DNA from: Chenopodium formosanum
Lineage: Eukaryota > Streptophyta > Magnoliopsida > Caryophyllales > Amaranthaceae
Length of the DNA stretch: 64,000 nucleotides
Assembly (NCBI GenBank): GCA_024500155.1
Contig: CM044872.1
Span: 54,503,460-54,567,459 of the forward strand
Reading direction: 5' to 3'
Below the pieces are notes generated by a model. That model saw nothing but the letters and a program-made list of their open reading frames with translations. It made no database searches and was not told where the DNA came from. Below are positions 24,072 through 37,286 of this stretch, one piece after another. Every line of letters begins with the position of its first letter. Position 1 is the stretch's first letter. Both the position numbers and the translations under genes were made by a program.

Positions 24072-24963
24072 TCTTTGAGCACAACAAGCTAGTTTAATCA
24101 CCGAATATATGCTTGGTCTGTTTTTTGAAATGAGCTAAACTTAATCTATGTGATACAACGAGCACTTCCATTTAAAAACATGTCTGGCCACCACATCTGA
24201 CTTCCTTAACTAGATCCCTAGGCCCCTTGCACAACCTTCCCCTTGATGTCTTTCTTAGAAGGTCCCTGCAAAATAGGTACTCCCTCAATAATTTATTACT
24301 TGTTTCACTTTCCTTTTGCGCTATATTGTTTGTCACCACTTTTCATAATATTGTTACCCACTTTCCTAGTGTTATGGAAAGTGGGTAACCTATACGATTT
24401 GATCGATTTACAATATATGATACACGAGAATATATATACGAAGTATATATCAGAAGGTGATAATATTGTTTGTTTTACAATTATTGTCTTCTTTTAGATC
24501 TACTGGCCTTGTGTTGGTTTAATGGTGGGAGTTCGGTCAGTATTGTGATTTTGAGGTTACAAGCTATCCTCAATGTTTTATTAAGTTTAAACAAAATTCG
24601 TTCATATAGGTTTTTGCACTTCGTAAATCTTAAGAAAACTCGCAAACTTGTTAGACAAAAATTGTTTGAAAAAAATCAAACAGCTCAAAATGATCAGCAG
24701 ATAATAAGTACAATTTTTAAAAATTCTTTTCACTTTTTACCAAGTTACCTAGGGGCATATGCTTATTACTTCCTAGGTTTCTTTTTAGATGTATCACTTT
24801 CTTAATAAAGGTGTTTTAAATTAAATAGATCATTTTACTTTTAAGTTAATAAATTCTTTGTCTCCCTCATATTACGTGGTCCCATTTTTTCTTTCTTTCT
24901 ATCTCTGTCATCTCCAAAACTTGCATTGAAGTTTGTGTTTTAGCAAATGTGCAACTAAAAAGG
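24072..24963. other. Intergenic region; no gene recognised
   Basis: AT-rich with a CTCCCTCAATAATTTATTAC start near 24281 that looks like one end of a MITE, but no matching second end was found. Open frames here are short and resemble nothing known. Confidence 0.4.
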
Positions 24964-25127
24964 AGAAATGGTGGCGAAATTAGTGACAAAAAGCATGGCA
25001 AAAAAAGGTACACCATAGCCATAACAAGGGATATTAAGCTCGGTCTTTCATCATTCTTAACTTTTGATGTCTATGGCTTATGGCAAATTTCAACCCAAAG
25101 TTGTGGACCCTATAAGTACTTATTAAT
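24964..25127 (-). pseudogene. WAK copy E relic, 5' end (signal peptide and leader)
   Basis: On the minus strand this matches the leader and signal-peptide start of copies B and D: the block GTCACTAATTT... (signal peptide LFVTSLATI equivalent), the LWYTFF equivalent, two ATGs near 25055, and the leader ATGGCTTATGG...GACCCTATAAGTAC. A stop follows the ATG within a few codons and the similarity ends at about 24964, so only the first tens of residues remain. The upstream half of its promoter is at 38819-39070, on the other side of the Mutator element. Confidence 0.75.
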
Positions 25128-25440
25128 CGCAAATTATAATATGTACCCTTGTGCATGTAGTTTTGTGTGCACCACCAATTGCACGCTGCACGTAGCTTCC
25201 TTCTTTCCCAACTAGAGTTTCTTATTTTACAATTATTTCCCGTGTTTCTTTCCTTTTTCAATTCCTTCCTTATTTCTCAATTTTTCTTTTTCAATTATCA
25301 TTCAAAAATATTCTTTCGTCGATTTTCTCTCATCAATTTCTTCTCTCCTTTACTTTCTGTGTTCGTTTATTTCAGTGCTCTTTTCACCATTTTTGGTTGC
25401 TCTGTTCTTCATTGTTGTTCTTCACTATTTTTCTTCGCCA

Positions 25441-28400
25441 TGGATTTGATTTCTGTACCTGAAGTTCTTGATAGTGGAGGTTAGATTTCTTATTTTAATT
25501 GATAATTTTCGTTAATTAGGTTTTTTCAATGTAATTTTTTGATTACTTTTTAATTATCAATAATTATTTGAATTTTTAATTATCGTTTGATTTGAACTCA
25601 TTGTATAATTAGGTTTTATTTAGTTGCTGAAATTTGATATGATATTGTGATTTTCTGAATTTGATTTTTGATTTTCTTGAAATTTTAACTTTAATATGAT
25701 TCTGAACATTGCATAATATGAATTTTGATTAATTGATTAAATAATCAAACTATTGATCTATTTCTTTTAATCTTCTTGAATTTTTGAAGAAAATTTGATT
25801 AATATGATTATGCAATAGTATTTTGTTGATTTGTGATGAATTTTGATTATTTGTTTATTAAACTGTTCATGAATTCTTGATTATGAACATTCACTTTTTT
25901 TGATTTCTTGCTGAACAATTTATGTCAAGAATTTGATAGATATACTTATATTTTAGTTCAAAGTGTTTTGAATTTGATTTCTGTAATCTGAAGTTTAATT
26001 TGATTCTGAATATTGCATAATATTTAGGTTTAATTAGTTGTATTTTTAAGTTGATTTTGATTTCTTATTGTATTTTATTAATTTGTGATGTATTTGATTA
26101 TTTGTTGATGAAATTTATGAATATTATTTGTTTATAATTCGTATTAGTGATATTATTAGTAGTTTTACAATATTATGAACATTGTTATTATACTTTTGAA
26201 CCTTTGTGTTATTTTATTGAAATTTTGGTCATGTATGTTTTTAAATATAGAAATGTACAAGTAATTATGAACATCCTATCCTTTTATTTGGACTCTCTTG
26301 TTTTATTTTTGAACTTTAATAATGTGTTTTATGCATTTTGTTTGTTTATTGCAATTTATAAGTACGAAGTTGTTTATAGGGAAAGTGAAAAGTCTGAATT
26401 GCAGTGGAAACAAGTCAAAAGTGATACGGAGGCATATGAAATGTATAATGATTATGCATTTAGGCATGGATTTAGTATTAGGAAAGGGAAAGTTCATTAT
26501 GTTGGTAATTCTAGTGTTTGGAGAGGTAGAAACTACTTATGTTCAAATGCTGGTTTGAAAGATACTTCTTCTAAGGTGCCTAGGAAGTTTTCTAAGTTGG
26601 ATTACCGTACATGTTGTGAAGCTTACATTGATTTTGTTATTGATGAGAAAGGTGTTTGGACTGCTGTTAAACACAATATGGATCACAATCATGCTATGAT
26701 ACCTGTTGAGAAGAGACATATCCTTAGGTCTCAAAGGAAAATTCAAGGTGAGCATTTGAAGTTCATAAGTACTATGAAGGCTAGTGGGGTTAGGGTTACG
26801 GATTCTCTTCGTGCTTTAAGGAAAGAAGTTTGTGGATCTCCTAATCTATGCTACACTACTACTGATGTTTACAACGCTTTAGCTACTGAAAAAGCCGGCA
26901 GATTAGAAGGTGGTTATTGTAATGCTTTGATCAAGTCTTTTGCTGCAAGACAAGCCAAAGAGAGTGACTTTTATTATGAGTTTGAGGTTGATGGAAATCA
27001 TGCCCTTTGTAGTGTATTTTGGAGGGATGGAAGAATGCGAAGGGATTATGAAGCTTTTGGTGATTTGATGGTGTTCGATACCACCTATAGAACTAACAAA
27101 TATGGCATGATTTGTGCCCCTTTTGTTGGTATGAATCATCATTGCAATAATGTCATGTTTGGAATGGGTTTTGTTCTTGATGAAAAGACCAGCAGTTTTG
27201 TATGGTTGTTTGAGGCTTTTATGAGATCTATGGGAGGATGTCGAGACCCCATAACCTTAATGACTGATCAAGCCCCTTCAATTGCTGTAGCAATTCGACA
27301 AATTTTTCCAAGCACTCGGCACCATTTGTGCACTTGGCACCTTGGTGAGAATTCAAAGGCCAATATAGGAGGACTCAGAATATTGAAAGGGTTTCCAGAA
27401 GTATTCGATTATTTGCTTAAGTACTGTGAAAGTCCTGCTGAATTTGAACATTACTGGCCAAGGTAAGCTTTCTTTAATTTTACTTGAACCTTTTAGTTTA
27501 TGTTTTGAACTTTTTTGTTTGATATCTGAACTATTACATTTACATATTTGCGGACTTAATTTTATTGAATTTAACCTGATTTGTTTCTTTTTGAACATTG
27601 CTTTTATATATTTGAATTAAATGTATTAAGTTTTGAACCTTTCTTTAAATATGAACTATTAATTATTTAGTTTCAACATTTTTACTTTTCATGTGTTAAC
27701 AAGTGCATGTGAACAGTATTATTTATGTTTTGAACTTTTGTTGCTGTAATTTGAACAACTATATTATCATTTTGTTTATTGGTTTGTTGTTTTTTGTTTT
27801 TAATAAAATGATGACAAAATACAAGTGTTCAGAAAATGATTGGTTAAATCACTTGTATGATATCAAAGAGAAATGGTGTCCTACTTATTCAAAAGATTAT
27901 TTTTCGGGTGGAGTTTTGTCATCCCAAAGGAGTGAAACAACAAATCATTCTGTTTCCAATAGATTGAATAAAACAGATTGTTTGAGTGACTTTTATAGTA
28001 CTTTTCTTGATGTTATATCAGAGTGGAGGAGTAAAGAAAGTAAGCAAGATTTCCGTTTTTTGAGGGGTAACCGTCATCTTGCAGTAGCTAATGTTAGTTT
28101 GCTCATACACGCTAGGGAGATTTATACTAATTCTGTGTATGTTGTTTTTGAGGACCAATTTGCTAAAGGCATTTCATGTTGTCAAGAGCGGAAGCATGAA
28201 GATGATGAGACTATTTGTTATTATGTTTGGAGGCCAAATAAGGACATTATAAGGCATGAAGTTACTTATGAAAAATTTACTTTCAATATCAATTGCAAAT
28301 GTAAGTATTGGAGTGAAATGGGGTTGTTATGTGGACACTCTCTTCGTATATATAATATTCATTGTGTTCAAAAGATACCAAAACAGTACATAGTGAAGAG

Positions 28401-30053
28401 GTGGACTAAGAAGGCTATGTGTAGTCATGTTTCTGATGAAGATACATGTCAAGATGTTAAAGTTGTTCCTTCTGCTGTTTCGAGAGTTCAAATGGTTAGG
28501 AAGTATGTTCAGTTAGTGACATCATGTCAAGAAGATCTTTTAGCAAGAACTGAAGTTGAGTATACTTTTCAGATGTTACGTGAAAAGGTGGAAAGTGTGC
28601 TAGGTCCAATTGATATTGAAGATGTTGAAGTTGGTGAAGAAGTTGATGAAGAAGGGTTCATAAACAATCCAAAAATAGCTAGGAAAAAGGGTGAAAGAAA
28701 CTACAAGCCAAAAATTACTGTTGAGAAAGCGCGTAATAAAGCTAAGGGTTGGAAAAAGAAAGTAGATAAATATAAAGATGAAGCCAGAGCTACTGTCCAA
28801 AAATTGGTTGTTGAGGTACTTTTGAACCTCTATTCTTTTTATCTGAACTTCTGTTATTTTTTATTGAACAACTTATAATTTTATTTTATTTGCAGGTTTT
28901 AGATGATGATGGAGATCCTTTGATTTATTCACATCCAACAACACAAGGTTCAAATCTCTCTGTTCTTCCAAAGAGAAAGAATGTTCAAAGTAAAAATAGT
29001 AAAGCTTCAACCAATGCTTCTCATTCGTCATCAGCAAATGTAAGTATTTGTTGAACATTTCAATTGTTTTTTTTTTGAATACTTTTCTATTATATATGTT
29101 TAATTTCATTTTTATTTTTAGGTTTTTGATGATGGTGTTAGAACTGATTTCTTGAATTTGTGTTTTTAAATTCTGAACTAACTTGGATTATTCTGTAGGT
29201 TTTTGGTCATCAAGCTTCAACTAATTCTTCTCAGCCATCCTCATCAAAATCTTCAAATTCTTTTTCAACAACTAAGCCACCTTTATCAAATGTAATTTTT
29301 TTACTGAACTATTTTTTGTTTGTTTTGAACTTTTTTTTTTTTTTATATTTTGAACTATCTTGAATTTTCTGTAGGTTTTTGCTCATCAAGCTTTAACTAA
29401 CTTTCCAGCGACTGTTTCTCAGTCTTCTTCAAGAAATGTATCTTTTTACTGATTTTTCTTTAATATATTTTGAACTTTTGTTTTTTTATTTCTGATCTTT
29501 TGATAATTTTGTAGGTTTTTGAAGGTCAATCATCCAATAATATTCCAGGACCTAATTCTTCTCAGCCATCCCCATCAAAAGCTTCAATTACATTTCCAAG
29601 AACTAATGCCCAGCCTTCCTCTGTAAATTTAACCTCTTTACTCTTAATATTTTTGACATTTTTTAAAAATAATTTATTAATATAAATATTTTTATGTATA
29701 TACTATATGTTTTGTAGGTATGTGGATCTCAAGCTAAAAATACAAAATCTTTCTCAAGAGCTACTCAGCCACCTTTATCAAATGTAATTATTATATTGAA
29801 CTGTTTTATTTTTTATTTTGAACTTTTAATTTTAAATTCTGAATTAATCTGAATTTTCTTTAGGTTATTGGTCATTCTTACTTTCCATCAATTGGTTCTC
29901 AGTCTTCTACAAGAAATGTAACTTTTTAACTAAACTGTTTTAGATTTTTTTTGAACTTCTTATATTATAATGTGAAAATTTAATTTTTGTTAGGTTTCAA
30001 GTGGCTCTCAAGGTAAAAAAAGGAAATCATCTGAAGGAAATCATCTGAAGTGA
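25441..30053 (+). CDS. MULE transposase, FAR1/FRS-like with SWIM zinc finger
   Basis: Probable exons: 25441-25480, about 26370-27462, about 27804-28815, then mini-exons 28896-29039, 29199-29291, 29375-29437, 29515-29622, 29718-29783, 29864-29917 and 29994-30053, about 910 codons if all are used. Domains: FAR1 DNA-binding (EAYEMYNDYAFRHGFSIRKG to DHNHAM), MULE transposase with catalytic Asp in MVFDTTYRTNKYG and LMTDQAPS and the CTWHLGEN helix, FRS middle part (VLSSQRSETTNHS), SWIM finger CKCKYWSEMGLLCGH, then an acidic/coiled linker and a Ser/Gln/Pro-rich tail ending in the basic GKKRKSS (possible nuclear signal). The acceptor before 27804 reads AA instead of AG, though the phase is right, so splicing may fail. 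The first exon join is inferred from phase only. It would catalyse cut-and-paste movement of the element. Confidence 0.8.
28896..29917 (+). repeat. Array of duplicated in-phase mini-exons in the transposase tail
   Basis: Six consecutive short exons of 144, 93, 63, 108, 66 and 54 nt, each preceded by AG and starting GTTTT or GT(A/T)(T/A)TG, most ending in AAAT before a GTAA/GTAT donor. All are multiples of three and phase 0. Their products share a pattern: V-(F/I/C)-(G/A)-H-Q-A-S-T-N...S-Q-(P/S)-S-S...(S/R)-N. Introns are about 80-160 nt and rich in TGAAC. A degenerate copy with an AG acceptor starts near 29123. Confidence 0.75.
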
Positions 30054-30673
30054 ATCATAACAGAGGTTTTCGATATGAGACTAGTAAATGGTTTCAAGTA
30101 AGTATGTACATTCTCTTTTTCTATTCTGAATATTTTTGTTTTTGTTTTTGAATTTTTGTTTTTTATTTTTATTTTTATCATTGTTCTTTGAATTTTTGTG
30201 ATTTTAGTATTTTGATGATGGTCGCAATGCAAGGAATGAAGGATCTCGTGGTGTTGGATCTTCTAATGTTTCAAATTATGATGAAATGTTATCAATGTTT
30301 GACAAGACAAGTAATTCTTAGTTCCTTGTTATATATGAATATATTTTCATAGGTTTTCAATATGTAAGAATATTCAAATTCTTATTAATTTTCAATACAT
30401 ATGAATATTTTTATCATTACTTTTAAATTGTTTGTTATTATTTTTTTATTTTTTATTATACAAAAAAAATATTGACAAACATATTTTATAAAATGAACAA
30501 CTACACTTCAATATTTGAACATAATTTTAATATCAACAACTATACTACAAATATTACATATTAAGTCAATCTCAATTCAAATTGATAATTCAAACAACAT
30601 TTGTCTTTCAAACTAAAAATTCAAACACATCAAATAAAATCACAGTTTCTTGAAATGTCATTAAATCTAAATA
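30054..30673. other. Convergent gap between transposase and Ulp1 genes
   Basis: 30054-30300 still holds short exon-like pieces on the plus strand (a segment from 30208, YFDDGRNARNEGSRGVGSSN, ends near 30320 with TAG). These may be an alternative 3' end of the transposase gene. 30330-30670 is AT-rich without features. Confidence 0.4.
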
Positions 30674-33600
30674 TTAATTCTCCTCAATTCTTCTTCTTGC
30701 TGCCATTTTCACTCTATACCCTTCTTTATTGGTGGGGCTTAAAATTATTTCTGAACAATACTGCACCCTAAGCTTTCTGATTTGATCAACCTGAACATGT
30801 AAAGAAAACATATAATTATGAACAAAGTATTAAATGTTTTGAACAAATAAATAAAAAATATGAACACTATTGTTGAAACTCACATCATTTGCTTTTAAAT
30901 CACATTTCCATTCTAGCAAAGGTTCTGCTGTGTATGTTTCCATATGTTTCATCACATAAACACCACAATTCTTATGATCCAAATTGCTTCTCCATTTCAT
31001 CTTGATCAAGTCAGTTTTGAAACTCAAGACTCTTGCAACATCAGTTCTCGCATAATCTTTTGTTCGCATGAAATATGCAAAAGCCTCCAGCTGATAAACA
31101 AAATGAAAAATTATTTGAACACTTGAACACAATTTACTAAACACAGCTTAAAAGTTTAGTAATTTACCATCTTTTGTGGATTATCTTCATACTTTGTAGA
31201 TGCTTTCACATTCATTGGAAGCTTTCTGTTATCAATCAAATCAATTGTACCTTTGTACATGTTGATACACATCAAGTAGAAGTGCTCATATGCAGCCACT
31301 AGAAACAAGAATTCCCTAAATTTTTTTATGTTTTGAATTCCACTATTATTCATTTCATAGCGCAATCTTTGAGCAAACTTCTCATGTCTTATTTATGTGG
31401 TAGTGTTTGCACTTGCACCTTTGTCTGTGCATACAATCAACTGCAATTAACAATTCAAAATAATGAACAGTTATTATAAACATAATGAACATTAAAAAAA
31501 ATATACTAAACAAGTTATATAAAATTATTCAACATGTTTATTTGAAAATATTTAATATTTATTTTCTTACGTATGGCATTGTGGAGAAGTATATGCTATT
31601 TTTTTTTGCCCTTGATGTTCAAGATATGAGGCCAAGCATCGATAATTGTTGTATCGATCTCTTCATCTGTTCCAAGTGTCTTCATTTTTTCCCTGTTGAC
31701 ACTGTTATCTCCATCATGGTACATCACTTCACTGTCAATACAACGAAAAAAATTAACAAAATTAAATTAAGATTTATTTTATTATTTGAACTATGTAACT
31801 AATTATCTGAACAAATATAATGAATTTATGAACAATAGAGTTAAATTAGCAAACTTACTCATTAGGCCCATCACTGAATGCATAATCAGATAAAGTTGCA
31901 TGCATTGCACTAACATTTTTGAATAAATCTTTGTATTTCATCATGAATGGGGACTTTAGACAAGCTGGCAATTTTATCACTTCTCTTCTTAGTCTTTTGT
32001 TTGCATTAACATCCTGTACTGTTGTTTGTCTAATATAACAATATAAAAGTATTGTTAGTTTTTTTGAACTATATATTTATGTAACTGAACTTTATTTCTA
32101 ATTCTAATGAACTTTATCATATATATATTATTATACAGTTACCCCTTTGATTTTTCAGAAACTTTGTTTTTTCCTGCTTCCTCTTTAGATCTGTACATTT
32201 GAACATACAGTTAAAACATTTGAGCATCTAAATGAAAATATTTGAACATAAAAAATTAATATAGTAATTATATCATTCAATACTTAATAAATACATAAAT
32301 ATTTGTAGTTTTTCTGATTTCATTCAACATATTGACTTTTTCAGCTTCTAAACTAGTTGTTCAAAAAATTATAGATTACCATTTTCTTCCAAAAAGTTAC
32401 ACATTATTTCCAAAATATTTACATATCATCTTCTTTTTCCTTTCTACCCTATTGCTCAAAAAACTTCATATATTAGTGATGTTCAGATAGAATGACATTA
32501 CCCTTGGTGATACTGAAAATCCTTCGAAATTGGGTTGGCCAAAATATCATCAAGTGTTGCATCACTGGTTCCAAATATGTTGGAAAACTCACTGGTATCA
32601 AACATGTCTTCAAAAGGTAGATCTGACGATTTTCCAGCTCCAACAGTTTCTTCCATTTGAATAAGCACCTCCACTGCCTTTGATGTTCCACCACTTTCTG
32701 CCACTTCTTTTCCATGACCTTTCTCTCCTCTACCTATGGTAAGTATTAGATCAAGGGTACGTCTCCCAGCAATAGCACCTTATTCCCTTTGATCTCCACT
32801 TTCACCACTTTCCATAGGACCCGCACTTGCTCCAATTTGAGCATCTTGTGGTTTTAGAGGATCCTCAATTTCCAAGGACCAAGCTCTTTCTAAGTTGAAA
32901 TCCCCCCTAGCTTCTCTTTTCTCCTTTCTTTTCCTTTTCCTTTCTCTTTTTCTATTCTTTTTTCAGCTTCTCTTCTTTCTGCTTCTTTTTTCTCAGCTTC
33001 CTTCTTTTCTAAGTACTCTCTTTCAATCTGATCAATAGCCTTTAAGAAAGACTCTGTTCCAAAGAATGCTTCATCTTCACTTAAACTGGAAGCATCATTC
33101 CTTTTTTTTCCAATAAGATTTTCAACACTTTTGATAATCATGTTGTTTGGGAACAAGTCTTTTCCTAGCTTCAACTTGTCAGTCATTTTTGACACACAAC
33201 TTCCCAAAGTCTTGACAATTTCCATCAATTCATACATAAATTCCTCCTGATTTCAACGTCAAATAATGGACATAAGCTTACAGTATTTAGAACATGCAGT
33301 AAAAGTTTATGAACAATAAAAATTTATAGAATGAAGATTTAACTGATTTGAGAATGCAATAATAAAATATTATTTATTATTTAAACATTAGAATAAAACA
33401 TTTGAACATTTTACATAAAATTCTGAACAAATAAAAATAAACTTTGAACAGAAAAGTAAATGAACCTTGGATGGCTGATTTCCGTTGATTGGCATAGCTT
33501 CACTTTCTTGTTGTTGAACTTTTGCTTGTTGTTGTGCATGTATTTCTATTCTTTGTAACACACTTCCCAATCCAAATTGTGACTTTGCCTCCAATTTCAT

Positions 33601-36600
33601 TCTCTCTTGAATCATATCTTTATTCCAAGCCGAAATGATTGGGTATGTTCTCGGTTGCTCAATACCTCTTTTTTGCACTCGATCACAATACAACAACTGT
33701 CCCATTAAAAAGGCAGACCAACACATTATTCTATTATGAATTTTTAACAAAATGAAACAAACCTATGCATTAAAAATTTTGAACAAAATTAGGAAAACTT
33801 TTGAACATCTAAATATAAGTTATAAGGTATATGAATATAATGTATTAAAATTTTCAACATATGGACATATGACATTAAAATTTTCAACAATCATGACCAA
33901 AATTCTTTAAATAAACACAAGAACATAAGGCATTAAAATTTTGAATAGTCATACCAAAACTGTTGAACATATGAATACAAGGCATAATTCATATTAACAT
34001 AAGGCAAAAACATTTTGAACATATGCAATTACAATTTTGAACAATCAGGGATACCATTTGAACATAATGCAGTAAAATATGAACAAATAAATAATAATAA
34101 CAAAACTGAAAATCATACCAACAAGAAAGGCAGTGGTCCCTTAAAAAAGCCCTTGGTGTTTTTCTTCCACTCAGGTACTGTGGAAATCAGACTTTGTAGG
34201 ACATACTTGCACCAATTCAATTCCTTAATCTCAACACAATCCTGAATTGAGTGTAGGAATTTGTAGTGGCAGTGAAGGTTTTGGCTTGTTTTCATCATTG
34301 AATTTACAGCTAGCACAAGGAAATCTATTTTGAACATTTCAGTTGCTTCTCCTGTGTTCTTCTCTGTTGATTCAATTTCTGTTGCAACATATTTCCTTTT
34401 ATGCAATGCTTGCTGATCTCTCGTGTTCTTCTTTTCTTCTTTAGTTTCATACTTCTCAAATATCCATTGGGTTCTAGGGCTACTAGTTTTACAACCCCAA
34501 TTTTTCCTCCACCTCATTAAAGGTGTCACGATCTCCATATCTTCATCTTCCTCCTCTGCCTTCTTTGGTTCTTTTTCAGAAATAACCTTTTGACCTCTAG
34601 GCACTCCATATACAATCTTCACATCATGTTCATTTATCTATACTGATTTGTTGGATGGTAAGTATAGAGTGCTGCTGTTTTCTTCAAAATGCCTCAACAA
34701 CCAAGCACAAAATATAGCATCATTTTGTGGCAAATTCACAGAAAGAATTGCCCCAAAACCCATTTCTTCCACTACTTGTTTTTGTTGTGGGGTTAAGTTT
34801 GCTACAAACTTCATAAACTTAACATGTCCCACTCTAACACATAGCTTCTCTTCTTCATACATCATATCCTCATCATCATCATCAGTCAAATTTACAACAT
34901 CTTGATCAATCAGTTCATCATCTTCTTCAATTATTCTCTTTCTTTTTTTCTCAATTTTCTCAACTTTTTTACCTTTCTCCTTTTTTAGAACTTCTTTTTC
35001 CTTCTTCTGAACTTCTTTATCCTTTTTCTGAACTCCCTTAGGTGATTTCTTAACAACCTTTTTAGAAGATTGTCCACCTTCCTGTTCACCAGTTTTTTCT
35101 TTGATCTGAACCCCCTTCTGTTTTTTTTAACCCCCTTTCCAGATTTCTGAACTCTATTTAATTCTTCTTTTGGAATTTCTTGTTCTTCATAATGATGTTG
35201 TTTCTCTTTTTCTGGGGTGCTTTGGCTGCGCAACACTCTTGTTGTTGTAGTTGTTGTGTTCTTTCTTTTTTTTGTAGCTATGTGTTTCCTCTTTGTGAAA
35301 GAACTGATTTTATCGTATAAATAGTTATAGTTAAAAAATGTTAAAATTTATGAAATTAATGAACATTACACTACAAATAAAATGAATAAATAGTATATAA
35401 AGATTTTACCTCTGAGATGCTTGCTTGGGCTTATTAGAATTGTCACCATCGCCTTCACCATTGTTAGAAGTTGTTGAAGGTGGTACAGTACTTTGTGGAG
35501 GAGTATCAGATTTTTCCTCAGGTTGTTTAGAATTTTCTGATGGGAGTACAGAAGTTCCTATAGGTTGATCAGAATTTTGCGAAGGTTGATCAGAAGTTTG
35601 TGGAGGTTGATCAAAAGATTGTGAAGGTTGATCAGAAGTTCTTTTAGCTTGTTTAGAATTTCCTGGTGGGAGTTCAGAACTATCTTATGTGTTCTCATTC
35701 TCAGTGTTTTTTTCTGTTCCATTGGGGTTCTTTGGTTCAGAAGTTTGTGATGGGGGTACAGAAGTTGTAGGATGTTGTTCAGAATTTCCTGATTTGAGTT
35801 CAGAAGTTTCTAGTGGCTTCTCTTTTTCATGGGATTTTTCTGATTCGTTTGGCTTCTGTGGTTCAAAAGTTTGTGAAGGTTGATCAGAAGATTGTGAAGA
35901 TGGTTCAGTGTTTCCTGGTTGATCAGATTTTTGTGGAGGTTGATCAGAAATTTGTGGAGGTTGATCAGAAGATTGTGAAGGTTGATCAGAAGTTCCTTCA
36001 GCTTGTTCAGAATTTCCAGGTGGGAGTTCAGAACTATCTGGTGGGTTCTCATTCTCATTGTTTTTTTCAGTTTCCTTGAACTTTGGTTCAGAAGTTTGTG
36101 ATGGTAGTTCAAAAGTTTGTGGAGTTTTGTTTGCTTCTTTTTGCAACTCAGAAGTTTTAGGGTGGTGTTCAGATGGTAGTGGGGACTTTCCAGTTGGACT
36201 GTTAATAAAAAAAAAAATAAGAACAGAATAAACATATCTAACTAATATAAGAATATGAAGCAAATTGAAATCATATGATTACATCCTAATATATAAACAT
36301 TTATATAAATTTGTGTGTTGTTCTGTGGTTTTTGTTTATTGTTCAAAATTTTCTGAACGGTGTTCATTAGTTAATGTAATATTTAAATGTTAACCATAAT
36401 ATATTCCAATTTAAACTTAAATAAAAGATGTTCAGTGGTTATTCGTTGTTGTTCAAAATATTTTTAAGGGTTGTTCAAAAAGAAATCCTTACATAATTAA
36501 AATTAATGAACATGCAAGCAAATATAGAAACATAAATACACAATTGTGGGTTTTTTAGTTAATTAAAATAGATGTTCAATGCTTTTTTCAAAAATTTTCG

Positions 36601-37094
36601 TTCATACAAACAACATATATAAACATTAAACAGGAAACATATGAATCAAAATATACCTGTTTGATGGACTTTCTGAAACTTGTTTGTTTAATTCTTCCAA
36701 TATATTTTTAGCAACAATTGGACTTGCTTTTATATCTTCTAATTTCTTCTTTTTTGGTGTTTTGAGTTTGAACATCTGACTTAATGTCCTGTTCAAAACA
36801 TTTTTGTTTCAAATTAATTTTCAATTTTAAAAATTAGGGTTTCAATTACTATTTTTTTTTTTTGTGAATTTGAACAATAAATCACTTACATATCTTCATC
36901 TTCTTCAGTAGACGGAGATTGTTTCAATTTTCTACAAAAATAAAAAAAGAAAAAAAACAAAATTATATCGATGATTAACTTTTTCAAAAAATTAAAAACG
37001 ACAATAATTTAACAAAATCGTATCATAATCAAAGTAATTGCAGTGTTGTTCACCTTTTTGAAGGTGTTTTCGGTGATTCTTCGTCGTTCGCCAT
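30674..37094 (-). pseudogene. Ulp1-type (C48) cysteine protease gene of the Mutator element
   Basis: Minus strand, many exons. It starts ATGGCGAACGACGAAGAATC at 37094 (exon to 37054, donor GTGAAC). A repeat-rich linker lies at about 36200-35440, and lysine/glutamate-rich segments at 34600-35240, 34113-34622 and 32880-33240. The catalytic end is recognisable: DTTIIDAWPHILN near 31650, the His box EHFYLMCINM with IDLIDN near 31250, and the Cys box NCGVYVMKHMETY near 30960. The last exon, 30790-30674, encodes VDQIRKLRVQYCSEIILSPT. These are hallmarks of the SUMO/ubiquitin-like protease family carried by plant MULEs. A TAA stop interrupts the repeat linker near 35685, so this copy is probably inactive. 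Exon borders in the middle are not resolved. Its role in transposition is unknown. Confidence 0.75.
35440..36190 (-). repeat. Protein repeat SDQPxQ in the protease linker
   Basis: Minus-strand translation shows about twenty degenerate units of 7 to 11 residues such as TSDQPSQ, SSDQPPQ, KSDQPGN, TSEPKNP and NSEQHPT. A larger block (NENxxDSSELPPGNS... to SDQPSQ) is present twice, about 320 bp apart; the 5' copy has ENPPDSS where the 3' copy has ENT-stop-DSS. The composition is Ser/Pro/Gln/Glu-rich and low complexity, probably disordered. Confidence 0.75.
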
Positions 37095-37286
37095 GGAAGT
37101 GCAGCAGTTTTTAGAGAGAGAAAATTAAAAGTTGAGTGAGAAAATTGAAAAGAGGAGAGAGAAATGCAAAGAAATTAATTGAAGGAAGTGTATAATTTAT
37201 GAGAATGTTTTAAAATGATTAAAAAAATAAAATGGCGGTAAAAAAAACCGTATTATGTGACGGTTGGACGGGTTTTTTATTTGGGC

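Noticed and set aside
27480..37000. TGAAC motif enrichment through the Mutator element as a regulatory code
   Set aside because: Frequent in AT-rich non-coding parts on both gene sides with no regular spacing; could be base composition, and I could not count it rigorously.
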